A stretch of DNA of 64,000 nucleotides from Bacteroidales bacterium (GTDB taxonomy: Bacteria; Bacteroidota; Bacteroidia; Bacteroidales; UBA932): positions 25,060-89,059 of the forward strand of contig VSOK01000005.1 of NCBI GenBank assembly GCA_009774765.1, in the 5' to 3' direction. The translations under genes and the position numbers were made by a program. Positions 7,613 to 15,468 of this stretch are shown here, piece by piece. Every line of letters starts with the position of its first letter. Within the stretch, counting starts at the first letter, position 1. The notes under the pieces are model-generated. The model did no database searches. It was given only the letters and a program-made list of their open reading frames with translations, and was not told the origin of the DNA.

Positions 7613-9925
7613 ATGTCAAAAAACACCATTTTATTGTGGTGCACTGTAATTGTGTGCGCCATATTGTGCAATCCATATAAAGCAAATTCACAAGGGAAAA
7701 ATATACCGGACGCGAACATAGTAGGTCACGTCATCAGCAAATCAGGTAAAACCCATCTCCCGTATATAACAATAGGCATTGAAGGGACAAATATCGCCAC
7801 TATGACAGACGCGACAGGACACTACCTGCTGAAAAACCTTCCAGAAGGGGAACTGTCCGTTGTTGCAGCCTGTCTCGGCTACAAGACAATCTCCAGAAAA
7901 GTCATCATCTCAAAAGCGGAAATCATTGAAATCAATTTTGAAATGGAAGAAGACGCGCTGAACCTTGACGGCACCATTGTCTCGGCCACAAAAAACGAAA
8001 CAAACAAGAAGACATCATCAACCATAGTAAACGTCTTGTCTTCCAAGCTTTTCAGTACCGTATCGTCAAACACGCTGTCAGAAAGCATTTGTTTCCAGCC
8101 TGGAGTCCGTGTAGAAAACAGCTGTGCGAACTGTGGGGCTGTACAACTGAGAATCAATGGCCTGGAAGGTCAGTACACACAGATGCTTCTGGACAGTGCA
8201 CCCATATTCAGCTCCCTGGCAGGGGTATATGGTCTGGAACAATTGCCGGTATCAATGATAGAGCGCGTGGAAGTAATCCGCGGAGGAGGTTCCGCGCTGT
8301 TCGGTTCCAATGCCATAGGAGGAGTAGTGAACATCATCACCAAAGAGCCTCTGCGAAACAGTGTCACTCTTTCTGAAAGTCTGAATGTATTCGGGAAGAA
8401 TTCAATCGACAACAATACCTCACTCAACGGTTCATTCGTATCCGATGACTACAAGACAGGAGTATACCTTTTCGGGCTGCTCAGAAACAGAAGCGCATAC
8501 GACAGGAACGGAGACGGATTTTCCGATATACCGGAACTCAATTCAAGTACCTTGGGCTTCAGAGCATACCGAAAAATAAACACCCGTTCAAAACTTACTG
8601 CAGAATACCATCATATAGGTGAGTACAGGAGAGGAGGCGACAGGCTGGACCTTCAGCCCCACGAAGCGGAAATTGCGGAGCAGACCAGACACAACATAGA
8701 CGGAGGAAGTCTCCGGTATGATTTCTTCTCAAAAGACTCCAGACACCTTCTGAGTGTCCACACAGCAATGCAGCACATAGACAGAAAAAGCTATTACGGG
8801 ACCAATATGAATCCTGATGCATACGGAAACACCAAGGACCTTTCCGTTAACAGCGGAATACATTATACCTGGAAAATCAACAGGCTGATCTGGAGTCCTT
8901 CCGACCTCAGTTTCGGAATAGAATACAATTACAATGCTCTCCACGACAATATGCTCGGATACGGCAGAGAGCTGAAGCAGAACACTTCAATATTCGGAGG
9001 GTACATACAAAACGAGTGGAAAAGCAAGACGGTCAATCTTCTGGCCGGAGCAAGAATCGACAAACATAATCTTATGAAAAATCCTGTCATAAGTCCGAGA
9101 ATAAACATCAGGTACACTCCTGTGGATTGGATAGGATTAAGAGCAAGCTATTCAAGCGGCTTCCGCGCCCCTCAGGCCTTCAATGAGGACCTGCACATAG
9201 AAGCCGTCGGAGGAACCGTATCCATAATAAGGCTTGCTCCTGACCTCAAGCCGGAATATTCACATAGTCTGTCCGCCTCAGCGGATTTCTATCACAATTT
9301 CGGAAGAGTTCAGACAAATCTTCTTGTAGAAGGCTTCTACACAAGACTGAACAATGTGTTCGAGCTTATAAACACAGAGACATTCGACAGTTACGGTAAC
9401 CTTATCTTTGAACGTACCAATACTTCCGGAGCGCAGGTGACAGGCCTGAATACAGAACTGATGATAGGGATTCCTGAAATCTTCGACATACAGATTGGAT
9501 ATACTTTCCAGAAAAGCCTTTTCCTGAAAGATTTCGAATGGTCCACAGACATTGCTCCACAGCGCAATATGTTCAGATCTCCGGACCATTATGCTTACAT
9601 TACCTCAAATTTCCATATATGGAAGACATTGAAACTTTCCGTATACGGGAATGTGACCGGACCTATGCTTGTACAGCATACATCTACAGGAGAAAATATT
9701 CCTGATTCAGAAAAATGGACGGAAACATTCGCAGATGCCGGACTTAATCTGTCATACGAATTCAAAATCTCAGGCAACTTCAGGATAGAGACCAATGCCG
9801 GTGTCAAAAATATGTTTGACCAGTTCCAGAAAGACCTTGATTACGGAGCGACCAAAGACGCAGGCTATATCTATGGTCCGACTATGCCACGCACCTGGCT
9901 TGTCGGGGTCAAATTCAAGTTATAA
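7613..9925 (+). CDS. TonB-dependent outer-membrane receptor (metal/siderophore-type)
   Basis: I choose the start at 7613 because it gives a normal signal peptide (ending near NSQG); an in-frame ATG at 7568 lies inside a hairpin and precedes a poor leader. The protein of about 770 residues has a carboxypeptidase-D-like regulatory domain (about 35-110), a plug domain with IERVEVIRGGGSALFGSNAIGG and NIITKEP, and a beta-barrel ending in an aromatic-rich last strand (RTWLVGVKFKL). The plug holds a CANC motif before LRINGLEGQYTQ. It lacks the length and SusD partner of a SusC protein, so the cargo is more likely a metal complex, haem or cofactor than a glycan. The His-rich neighbour supports a metal role, which is inference. 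Confidence 0.85.
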   Translation: MSKNTILLWCTVIVCAILCNPYKANSQGKNIPDANIVGHVISKSGKTHLPYITIGIEGTNIATMTDATGHYLLKNLPEGELSVVAACLGYKTISRKVIISKAEIIEINFEMEEDALNLDGTIVSATKNETNKKTSSTIVNVLSSKLFSTVSSNTLSESICFQPGVRVENSCANCGAVQLRINGLEGQYTQMLLDSAPIFSSLAGVYGLEQLPVSMIERVEVIRGGGSALFGSNAIGGVVNIITKEPLRNSVTLSESLNVFGKNSIDNNTSLNGSFVSDDYKTGVYLFGLLRNRSAYDRNGDGFSDIPELNSSTLGFRAYRKINTRSKLTAEYHHIGEYRRGGDRLDLQPHEAEIAEQTRHNIDGGSLRYDFFSKDSRHLLSVHTAMQHIDRKSYYGTNMNPDAYGNTKDLSVNSGIHYTWKINRLIWSPSDLSFGIEYNYNALHDNMLGYGRELKQNTSIFGGYIQNEWKSKTVNLLAGARIDKHNLMKNPVISPRINIRYTPVDWIGLRASYSSGFRAPQAFNEDLHIEAVGGTVSIIRLAPDLKPEYSHSLSASADFYHNFGRVQTNLLVEGFYTRLNNVFELINTETFDSYGNLIFERTNTSGAQVTGLNTELMIGIPEIFDIQIGYTFQKSLFLKDFEWSTDIAPQRNMFRSPDHYAYITSNFHIWKTLKLSVYGNVTGPMLVQHTSTGENIPDSEKWTETFADAGLNLSYEFKISGNFRIETNAGVKNMFDQFQKDLDYGATKDAGYIYGPTMPRTWLVGVKFKL

Positions 9926-10022
9926 TGACACAATTAATCGGCACCAAATCAAACGGCACAAAAGCTGAATAGAAATTGATTTTCTGCCGTCGTCTCCTGA
10001 TTTCACATCCTGCTCTGGCAAT

Positions 10023-10192
10023 CATACAAATCACGAGCAGGGGTCTTCCCCGTAAGTACAACATTATCAACTATATACAGAAACGCACCCTGCTTTGCCC
10101 CTCCATTTATACGGGGGCAAAGCAGGGTACACTTTCATATATATATTATTATCAATGATTTGCAAAACACTCCCCTGCTCGTGATTTGTATG
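10023..10192. repeat. Nested perfect inverted repeats (170 bp), function unknown
   Basis: A 21-bp arm at 10023-10043 (begins CATACAAATCACGAG) is repeated exactly in inverted orientation at 10172-10192. Inside lies a second perfect inverted repeat of 15 bp, ACCCTGCTTTGCCCC at 10087-10101 against 10114-10128, with a 12-nt loop. At the inner edge of the left arm, GGGG-TCTT-CCCC (10040-10051) could form a further small hairpin. No credible ORF covers it. It lies in a 523-bp gap between convergent genes, so part may be terminator; a non-autonomous mobile element or a structured RNA are alternatives. Confidence 0.75.
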
Positions 10193-10293
10193 CCATCCGG
10201 GAAAAGTGTCACAGAAAACAGTCATAACAGAAAACACACCAGCGGTAACCTTCTCCTCGACCCTTGTCTTGTAATCTACTAATTACCAAATAA

Positions 10294-10335
10294 TTGCAAA
10301 ACAGTATGCCATTTAAACGGCATACTGTTTTGCAA
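10294..10335. terminator. Likely bidirectional terminator hairpin
   Basis: A perfect 17-bp inverted repeat (TTGCAAAACAGTATGCC at 10294-10310 and its complement at 10319-10335) encloses an 8-nt loop. An AAAA tract on one side and a TTTT tract on the other lie at the foot of the GC-richer stem, the form of a bidirectional rho-independent terminator. It sits between the receptor gene ending at 9925 and the transporter gene ending at 10449, which converge. The rest of 9926-10448 shows only the nested repeats described separately. Confidence 0.6.
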
Positions 10336-10448
10336 CTATCTATTACTCATCAGTTTATAGAGGGAGGGTCAATTTTTTATGGAGACTCATCCAAATGCAC
10401 AAAGGGATATGGCAAAACCGCCATTCCCTTTATGATCCGGATATGATT

Positions 10449-11966
10449 CTACAAAAGACCGTTGGAACCGAGAAGGATAAGTACGGTGTATCCGAGTACA
10501 AGTCCCACAAGACCCATAATTATACCGACTTTCTCCATATCCGTCTGTTTGATAAGTCCGGTAGCGTGTGCAAGAGCATTCGGCGGAGTTGAAATCGGAA
10601 GGATCATAGCCAATGACGAACCGAAAGCCACACCGATAAGCAATGTACCGACACCTCCTACAGGGTCAAGCGCAGCACCCATACTTGAACCGGCAAGCGC
10701 AAGGATAGGAACCAGCAGCGCGGCTGTTGCAGTGTGCGAAATGAAGTTCGCCATGACATAGCACAGAAGACCTGAACCGAGGATGACAACAACAGGAGGC
10801 CAAGAAGAGAACGGAATGGCACCCACGACAGCGGCACCGAGCCCTGAACTCTGAAGAGCGACTCCGAGAGCAAAACCTCCGGCAACCATCCAGAGCACGC
10901 TCCAGTTGATTTCTTCAAGGTCACGTTTTGTGATGACACCTGTGATACAGAACACGGCCACAGGAATCATAGCCACAGCATTCGCATTCATTCCAGTAAC
11001 CTTATCGGTCATCCAGAGAAGGATTGTGATTGCAAATGTGATATATACAACGATTGAACGCCAGTCTTTCTTGGCCTCGCCCTTGATATCAAGACTGATA
11101 GTCTTCTGCTTGAAAGGGAACATCCAGAGAAGAAGCCCCCACGCGAACAGAAGAAGCACTATCGCAAGCGGGAACATAAAGCTTACCCACTCACCGAAAC
11201 CGATGTTGAGGTTCATTCCTGCAGGATCGTTCAGATATTTCAACGCGATCGCATTCGGAGGGGTTCCGATAGGAGTGGCGATACCTCCGACATTGGCGGC
11301 GATAGGAATCGCAAGCGCAAGTCCGATCTTTCCTTTGCCGTCAGCAGGCAGGGCCTTGAGCACAGGGGCAAGGAAAGTAAGCATCATCGCAGCCGTAGCC
11401 GTATTGCTGAGGAACATCGAGAAGAATCCGGTAACGAGAATGAATCCCAGAAGCACAAAACGGGACTGGGTACCGAAAGGTTTGAGAAGGACACGGGCAA
11501 GCATCGCATCAAGACCTGTCTTGGTCGCAGCGATGGCAAGGATGAATCCTCCGATGAAAAGCATGATGGTAGGGTCGGCAAAGCAATGGAGTATGTCTTT
11601 GTATCCGACAGCCTTTCCAAGTTCAACACCTTCCTTGACATTTCTCATAAACCAGATGCTGCTGTCGGAAACGCTGACAAGCAGCAGTCCGACGACAAAC
11701 ACAGAGGTAGTCCATGACGGAACAGCCTCCAGTATCCACATAAGAGTCGCAAATATGAATATGGCAATGACCCTCTGCTGGATAACAGTAAGTCCGTCAA
11801 TTCCGAAAGCTGTAACAGGGAGACACCACAGAATCAGAGGTATGATTACAGCGATGGCCAGTTTGATAATTTTCCCGAGATGGAAATCCCGTCCTTTGCT
11901 TTTTTGCTGCTTTTTCCACTTGTGATAATCCTCAACAAGATGGTAGCCGATAAAGTTAGTGAACAT
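10449..11966 (-). CDS. DASS (SLC13-type) sodium/anion symporter
   Basis: This 505-residue polytopic membrane protein belongs to the divalent anion:sodium symporter family, which imports dicarboxylates, citrate or sulfate. Both halves of the inverted-repeat fold carry a sodium/substrate-site motif of the family: SNTATAA and SHTATAA, with a GTPPNA segment in the first half and STPPNA in the second. About 12 hydrophobic segments are visible after a charged cytoplasmic N-terminus of about 35 residues. The substrate cannot be assigned; a C4-dicarboxylate is a reasonable guess. It is a single gene with its own promoter and converges on the TonB receptor gene. Confidence 0.9.
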   Translation of the reverse strand: MFTNFIGYHLVEDYHKWKKQQKSKGRDFHLGKIIKLAIAVIIPLILWCLPVTAFGIDGLTVIQQRVIAIFIFATLMWILEAVPSWTTSVFVVGLLLVSVSDSSIWFMRNVKEGVELGKAVGYKDILHCFADPTIMLFIGGFILAIAATKTGLDAMLARVLLKPFGTQSRFVLLGFILVTGFFSMFLSNTATAAMMLTFLAPVLKALPADGKGKIGLALAIPIAANVGGIATPIGTPPNAIALKYLNDPAGMNLNIGFGEWVSFMFPLAIVLLLFAWGLLLWMFPFKQKTISLDIKGEAKKDWRSIVVYITFAITILLWMTDKVTGMNANAVAMIPVAVFCITGVITKRDLEEINWSVLWMVAGGFALGVALQSSGLGAAVVGAIPFSSWPPVVVILGSGLLCYVMANFISHTATAALLVPILALAGSSMGAALDPVGGVGTLLIGVAFGSSLAMILPISTPPNALAHATGLIKQTDMEKVGIIMGLVGLVLGYTVLILLGSNGLL

Positions 11967-12042
11967 AATCCGTTATTGTTTTTGTATTGTTATATCCCAC
12001 AATAAATAATAGCGGTCTCCGCCAGGTAGCAAAAAACCGCCG

Positions 12043-12050
12043 CAAAGGTA
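12043..12050 (-). promoter_or_regulatory. -7 box (TACCTTTG) for the DASS transporter gene
   Basis: On the minus strand TACCTTTG matches TAnnTTTG, 76 bp before the ATG. A TTTG at 12066-12069 lies upstream but closer than the usual 19-21 bp. The leader contains a small GCGG/CCGC hairpin at about 12012-12022. Confidence 0.5.
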
Positions 12051-12096
12051 AGAATATTATTTATTCAAATAAAATTTAACAACCGCCATACCACAA

Positions 12097-12627
12097 CTAT
12101 CTGCGGCTGACGATATGCCACAGGACGATACCTACGGAAACGGATACATTGAGAGAATGCTTGGTACCGTACTGGGGGATTTCAAGGGAGAAGTCCGAAG
12201 CGTCCACAACATCCTGGCCCACCCCTGCGACCTCATTGCCGAACACAAGGGCATACCTGGCACACGGATCAGGCACGAACTCATCCAGTTTGACGGAATT
12301 CTCGGTCTGCTCAACACTCACCAAAACATATCCGTCCTGTTTGAGCCGTCGTACGGCATCGGCCGTGTCGTCAAAATGCTCCCACTCCACACTGTTTTCC
12401 GCACCGAGGGCGGACTTGTGGATTTCCGCTGAAGGAGGCACGGCGCATATCCCGCAGAGAACGACCTTGTCGACCTTGAAAGAGTCGCTGCTCCGGAACG
12501 CGGATCCGACATTGTGCGCACTGCGGATATTGTCAAGCACGACCACGATTCCGGAATCCGGGAGATTCCTGTATTCCTCAGCACTCACGCGCCCCAATTC
12601 GATATTCAATAGTTTTCTGTTGTTCAT
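12097..12627 (-). CDS. TrmH/SpoU-family RNA 2'-O-methyltransferase
   Basis: This 176-residue protein shows the three SPOUT motifs of TrmH-like enzymes: motif 1 with NIRSAHNVGSAFR near residues 33-45, motif 2 with FGNEVAGV near 129-136, and motif 3 with IPQYGTKHSLNVSVSVG near 149-165. These build the knotted S-adenosylmethionine site. The size fits a stand-alone catalytic domain without an N-terminal substrate-binding domain. The target (tRNA or rRNA ribose) cannot be decided. It is divergent from glyA, with 165 bp between the starts. Confidence 0.9.
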   Translation of the reverse strand: MNNRKLLNIELGRVSAEEYRNLPDSGIVVVLDNIRSAHNVGSAFRSSDSFKVDKVVLCGICAVPPSAEIHKSALGAENSVEWEHFDDTADAVRRLKQDGYVLVSVEQTENSVKLDEFVPDPCARYALVFGNEVAGVGQDVVDASDFSLEIPQYGTKHSLNVSVSVGIVLWHIVSRR

Positions 12628-12732
12628 AATCCAAAGCCACTCCTGTTACAGGACTTCCATACCCTCTGTACGGAACATCCGAAATTCCGCCCAAAAATAA
12701 TTCATAAAATTTTCCAATAGAAATTTTATAGT

Positions 12733-12740
12733 TATTTTTG
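12733..12740 (+). promoter_or_regulatory. -7 box (TATTTTTG) for glyA
   Basis: TATTTTTG matches TAnnTTTG and lies 52 bp before the glyA ATG. The surrounding 12628-12792 region is AT-rich and serves as the divergent control region of the methyltransferase gene and glyA. Confidence 0.5.
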
Positions 12741-12792
12741 TGTCGCTTTATAAGCAAAATCAAAAAATCCCTAAATCCCATCGGAGAAAATT

Positions 12793-14121
12793 ATGAAACA
12801 GGACCAACAGATTTTCAACCTCATCAAAAAAGAGGAAGACAGGCAGACTGCCGGTATCGAGCTCATCGCCTCAGAAAACTACGTAAGCAGCCAGGTGCTT
12901 GAAGCCCTCGGCTCAATCTGCACCAACAAATATGCAGAAGGCTATCCCGGAGCAAGATACTATGGAGGATGCGAAATCGTCGACCAGATCGAGCAGCTCG
13001 CGATTGACAGACTCTGCGAACTCTATTCTGCCGAGTACGCCAATGTGCAGCCTCATTCAGGAGCACAGGCAAATATGGCAGTTCTTATGGCCTGCCTGAA
13101 ACCCGGTGACACATTTATGGGACTTGACCTTGCACACGGAGGACACCTTACACACGGATCTCCGGTCAATATGTCCGGTATCCTCTACAATGCCGTCTCA
13201 TACGGTCTTGACGAAGCCACAGGCCTCATCGACTACGACCAGATGGAGAAGACCGCCCTTGAAACAAAACCTAAGCTCATCATCGGAGGAGCATCCGCAT
13301 ATTCACGCGAATGGGACTATGCAAGAATGCGTGCGCTGGCAGACAGGATCGGAGCGATATTTATGGTAGACATGGCACATACCGCAGGACTTATTGCGGC
13401 GGGCCTGCTCAGCAACCCTGTAAAATACGCCCACATCGTGACATCGACCACGCACAAGACCCTCAGAGGACCGCGTGGAGGTATAATACTTATGGGCAAG
13501 GACTTCGACAATCCGTGGGGTCTCACTACACCTAAGGGAGTGGTAAAGAAAATGTCCCAGATACTCAACTCCAGCGTATTCCCGGGAATCCAGGGAGGTC
13601 CGCTCGAGCACTGCATAGCTGCAAAGGCCGTTGCTTTCTACGAAGCCCTTCAGCCTGAATTCAAAGAATATCAGAAACAGGTCATAGCCAACTGCGCAGC
13701 ATTGGCGGAAGCATTCAGTTCAAGAGGCTACAAGATCGTATCCGGAGGCACTGACAACCACCTTATCCTCATCGACCTCAGAAGCAAATTCAGCGAGCTC
13801 ACAGGAAAAGTCGCAGAAAAGGAGCTTGTCAAGGCAGACATCACAGTCAACAAGAATATGGTACCTTTCGACAGCCGTTCTCCTTTCCAGACGTCAGGAA
13901 TCAGGGTCGGAACACCTGCAATCACTTCACGCGGATTTGTAGAGAAGGATATGGACGCCATCGCGGAAATGATTGACGCAGTACTGACAAACGCTGCCGC
14001 ACATCTTGACCTTATCGCAGGCAAGACAGAAGAAGGAAAAGAGGAATACGAGACTGTCATCGCTTCTGTTCGCAAAGACGTGCGCAAGAAGACACACGGA
14101 ATGCCTTTGAACAGATATTGA
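12793..14121 (+). CDS. glyA: Serine hydroxymethyltransferase
   Basis: This 442-residue PLP enzyme interconverts serine plus tetrahydrofolate and glycine plus 5,10-methylene-tetrahydrofolate in the cytoplasm, feeding one-carbon metabolism. The active-site lysine motif is clear: VTSTTHKTLRGPRGG, with the PLP-binding Lys in THKT. Other family blocks are IELIASENYVS near the N-terminus, YAEGYPGARYYGG, and SVFPGIQGGPLEH. Length is slightly above the usual 415-430. A GGAGAA sequence sits just before the ATG. A terminator-like hairpin begins 60 bp after the stop, inside the next gene. Confidence 0.97.
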   Translation: MKQDQQIFNLIKKEEDRQTAGIELIASENYVSSQVLEALGSICTNKYAEGYPGARYYGGCEIVDQIEQLAIDRLCELYSAEYANVQPHSGAQANMAVLMACLKPGDTFMGLDLAHGGHLTHGSPVNMSGILYNAVSYGLDEATGLIDYDQMEKTALETKPKLIIGGASAYSREWDYARMRALADRIGAIFMVDMAHTAGLIAAGLLSNPVKYAHIVTSTTHKTLRGPRGGIILMGKDFDNPWGLTTPKGVVKKMSQILNSSVFPGIQGGPLEHCIAAKAVAFYEALQPEFKEYQKQVIANCAALAEAFSSRGYKIVSGGTDNHLILIDLRSKFSELTGKVAEKELVKADITVNKNMVPFDSRSPFQTSGIRVGTPAITSRGFVEKDMDAIAEMIDAVLTNAAAHLDLIAGKTEEGKEEYETVIASVRKDVRKKTHGMPLNRY

Positions 14122-14134
14122 CAAACCATTTCCG

Positions 14135-14863
14135 ATGACAGGAACAATAATGGAATATGCCGGCAACGGCATCCGTAAAGATATTGTGGAATATGTGCAG
14201 CAGAGCATTATTCCACAATATGCTTTTTTTGACAAGGCCCACAGGGAAGACCACGCAGTCGCGGTCATAACATCAGCCCTAAGGCTTCTTGATTCAATGC
14301 CGGAGAGCGCAAGAGAAGACTGCAAAGATGTCCTGTACGGAAAGTCCGGAGACTGGAATCCACGTGAAATGCTGTTTGCAGCTGCAGCCTGCCATGACCT
14401 CGGGCTTGCCGGGGGAAGAGAAAACCATCATACGGACTCAGGAAAAATCATCAGGGCAGACGCTAAGCTTATGCAATGGTTTACACCGGATCAGATAGAG
14501 ACCATCGCGCAGGCGGCTGAGGACCACAGGGCATCAGGAAAGACTGCCCCGCGTACCATTTTCGGACAACTTGTCGCAGAAGCGGACAGGATCATAGACA
14601 AGGACACTATAGTCACACGCTGCCTGCTGTTCGGATTTGCTTCAGACCCCTCAGGAGAAAAGACAAAAGAATGGCATATAGCAAGATGTGAGGAGCATAT
14701 ACGCAAAAAATATGGCCGCGGAGGTTACATCAAGCTATGGATACCCTGGAGCGACAATGCGGCGAAGCTTTCCGAACTGCAGGATATAATATCCGACCCG
14801 GAGGCTCTGCACGCGATACTGTCCACAAAATACGACAGAATGAAAAACGGTGAATCAGAATGA
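14135..14863 (+). CDS. HD-domain phosphohydrolase
   Basis: This 242-residue cytoplasmic protein has an HD-superfamily metal-site pattern: HREDH at about 36-40, CHDLGL near 90, EDHRASG near 129 and EADRIID near 149. Such enzymes hydrolyse phosphate esters of nucleotides or related molecules; the substrate is unknown. The start at 14135 or 14150 keeps the conserved N-terminal segment IIPQYAFFDKAHREDH in frame, so the hairpin at 14181-14230 really is inside coding DNA. The last codons overlap the next gene's start (ATGA at 14860), implying coupling. Confidence 0.8.
   Translation: MTGTIMEYAGNGIRKDIVEYVQQSIIPQYAFFDKAHREDHAVAVITSALRLLDSMPESAREDCKDVLYGKSGDWNPREMLFAAAACHDLGLAGGRENHHTDSGKIIRADAKLMQWFTPDQIETIAQAAEDHRASGKTAPRTIFGQLVAEADRIIDKDTIVTRCLLFGFASDPSGEKTKEWHIARCEEHIRKKYGRGGYIKLWIPWSDNAAKLSELQDIISDPEALHAILSTKYDRMKNGESE
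14181..14230 (+). terminator. Terminator-like hairpin inside the HD gene start
   Basis: A perfect 13-bp stem (ATATTGTGGAATA at 14181-14193 with its complement at 14209-14221), a 15-nt loop, then GC and seven T residues (14224-14230) form a classic intrinsic terminator shape. It falls 60 bp after the glyA stop and about 15 codons into the HD reading frame. It could end most glyA transcripts and make the HD and UDG-type genes depend on translation or read-through. Confidence 0.55.
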
Positions 14864-15468
14864 AAGAACTGAACAAAGAGATTGAAAGACACCCCCTGGA
14901 GCCTTTTCTTCCAGAGGGAGCAAAAATACTTATGCTCGGCAGCTTCCCTCCCAAAAAGGAAAGATGGTCTATGGATTTCTTCTATCCCAATTTCATAAAC
15001 GATATGTGGAGAATAATCGGGACCATATTCTTCTCGGACAAGGACCATTTCCTCGTGCCGTCATTATGCAGGACAAGAAGCAAGGAGGAAAAGAAATTCG
15101 ACAGGGAAAGGATAATACGGTTCTGCACGGAAAAAGGGATCGCACTGTATGATACTGCATCCGAAGTAATCCGTCTGCAGGACAACGCTTCCGACAAATT
15201 CCTGGAAGTGGTCACCCCGACCGATCTCCACGCTATGCTGAAAAAGATTCCCGGATGCCGTGCAATTGTCACGACCGGTGAAAAGGCCAGCGGGATCGTA
15301 TCTGAAACATTCGGATGTGAAATACCGAAGACAGGAGAATATACCGAGATTCCGGAACACGGACTGAAGTTCTACCGTATGCCATCGTCATCAAGAGCCT
15401 ATCCTCTTCCGCTTGACAAGAAGGCTGAAGTGTACCGCGCGATGTTCTCCGACCTTGAAATCCTTTAG
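14860..15468 (+). CDS. Uracil-DNA glycosylase-superfamily protein
   Basis: This 202-residue protein resembles the UDG-fold family of bacterial mismatch/uracil DNA glycosylases. An early KILMLGSFPP segment (about 26-35) stands where UDG motif 1 is expected, and a late MPSSSRAY segment (about 174-181) stands where motif 2 is expected. The canonical catalytic Asp or Asn of family-1 to family-5 enzymes is not obvious, so the precise activity is uncertain. It overlaps the HD gene by 4 bp and its stop overlaps the stop of the convergent M23 gene (15465-15468). Confidence 0.7.
   Translation: MKELNKEIERHPLEPFLPEGAKILMLGSFPPKKERWSMDFFYPNFINDMWRIIGTIFFSDKDHFLVPSLCRTRSKEEKKFDRERIIRFCTEKGIALYDTASEVIRLQDNASDKFLEVVTPTDLHAMLKKIPGCRAIVTTGEKASGIVSETFGCEIPKTGEYTEIPEHGLKFYRMPSSSRAYPLPLDKKAEVYRAMFSDLEIL

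Noticed and set aside
9976..10158. 60-codon frame through the nested inverted repeats
   Set aside because: The sequence is forced by the inverted repeats, has no signal or domain, and its end falls in AT-rich spacer. I treat the region as non-coding.
10023..10335. CRISPR array or integron attC site
   Set aside because: The repeats are inverted rather than direct with regular spacers, there are no cas or integrase genes, and the attC core pattern is absent.
10906..11925. 339-codon plus-strand frame opposite the DASS transporter gene
   Set aside because: The minus-strand protein has both symporter motifs and many membrane helices. The plus-strand product is Ser/Pro/Arg-rich and resembles no family.
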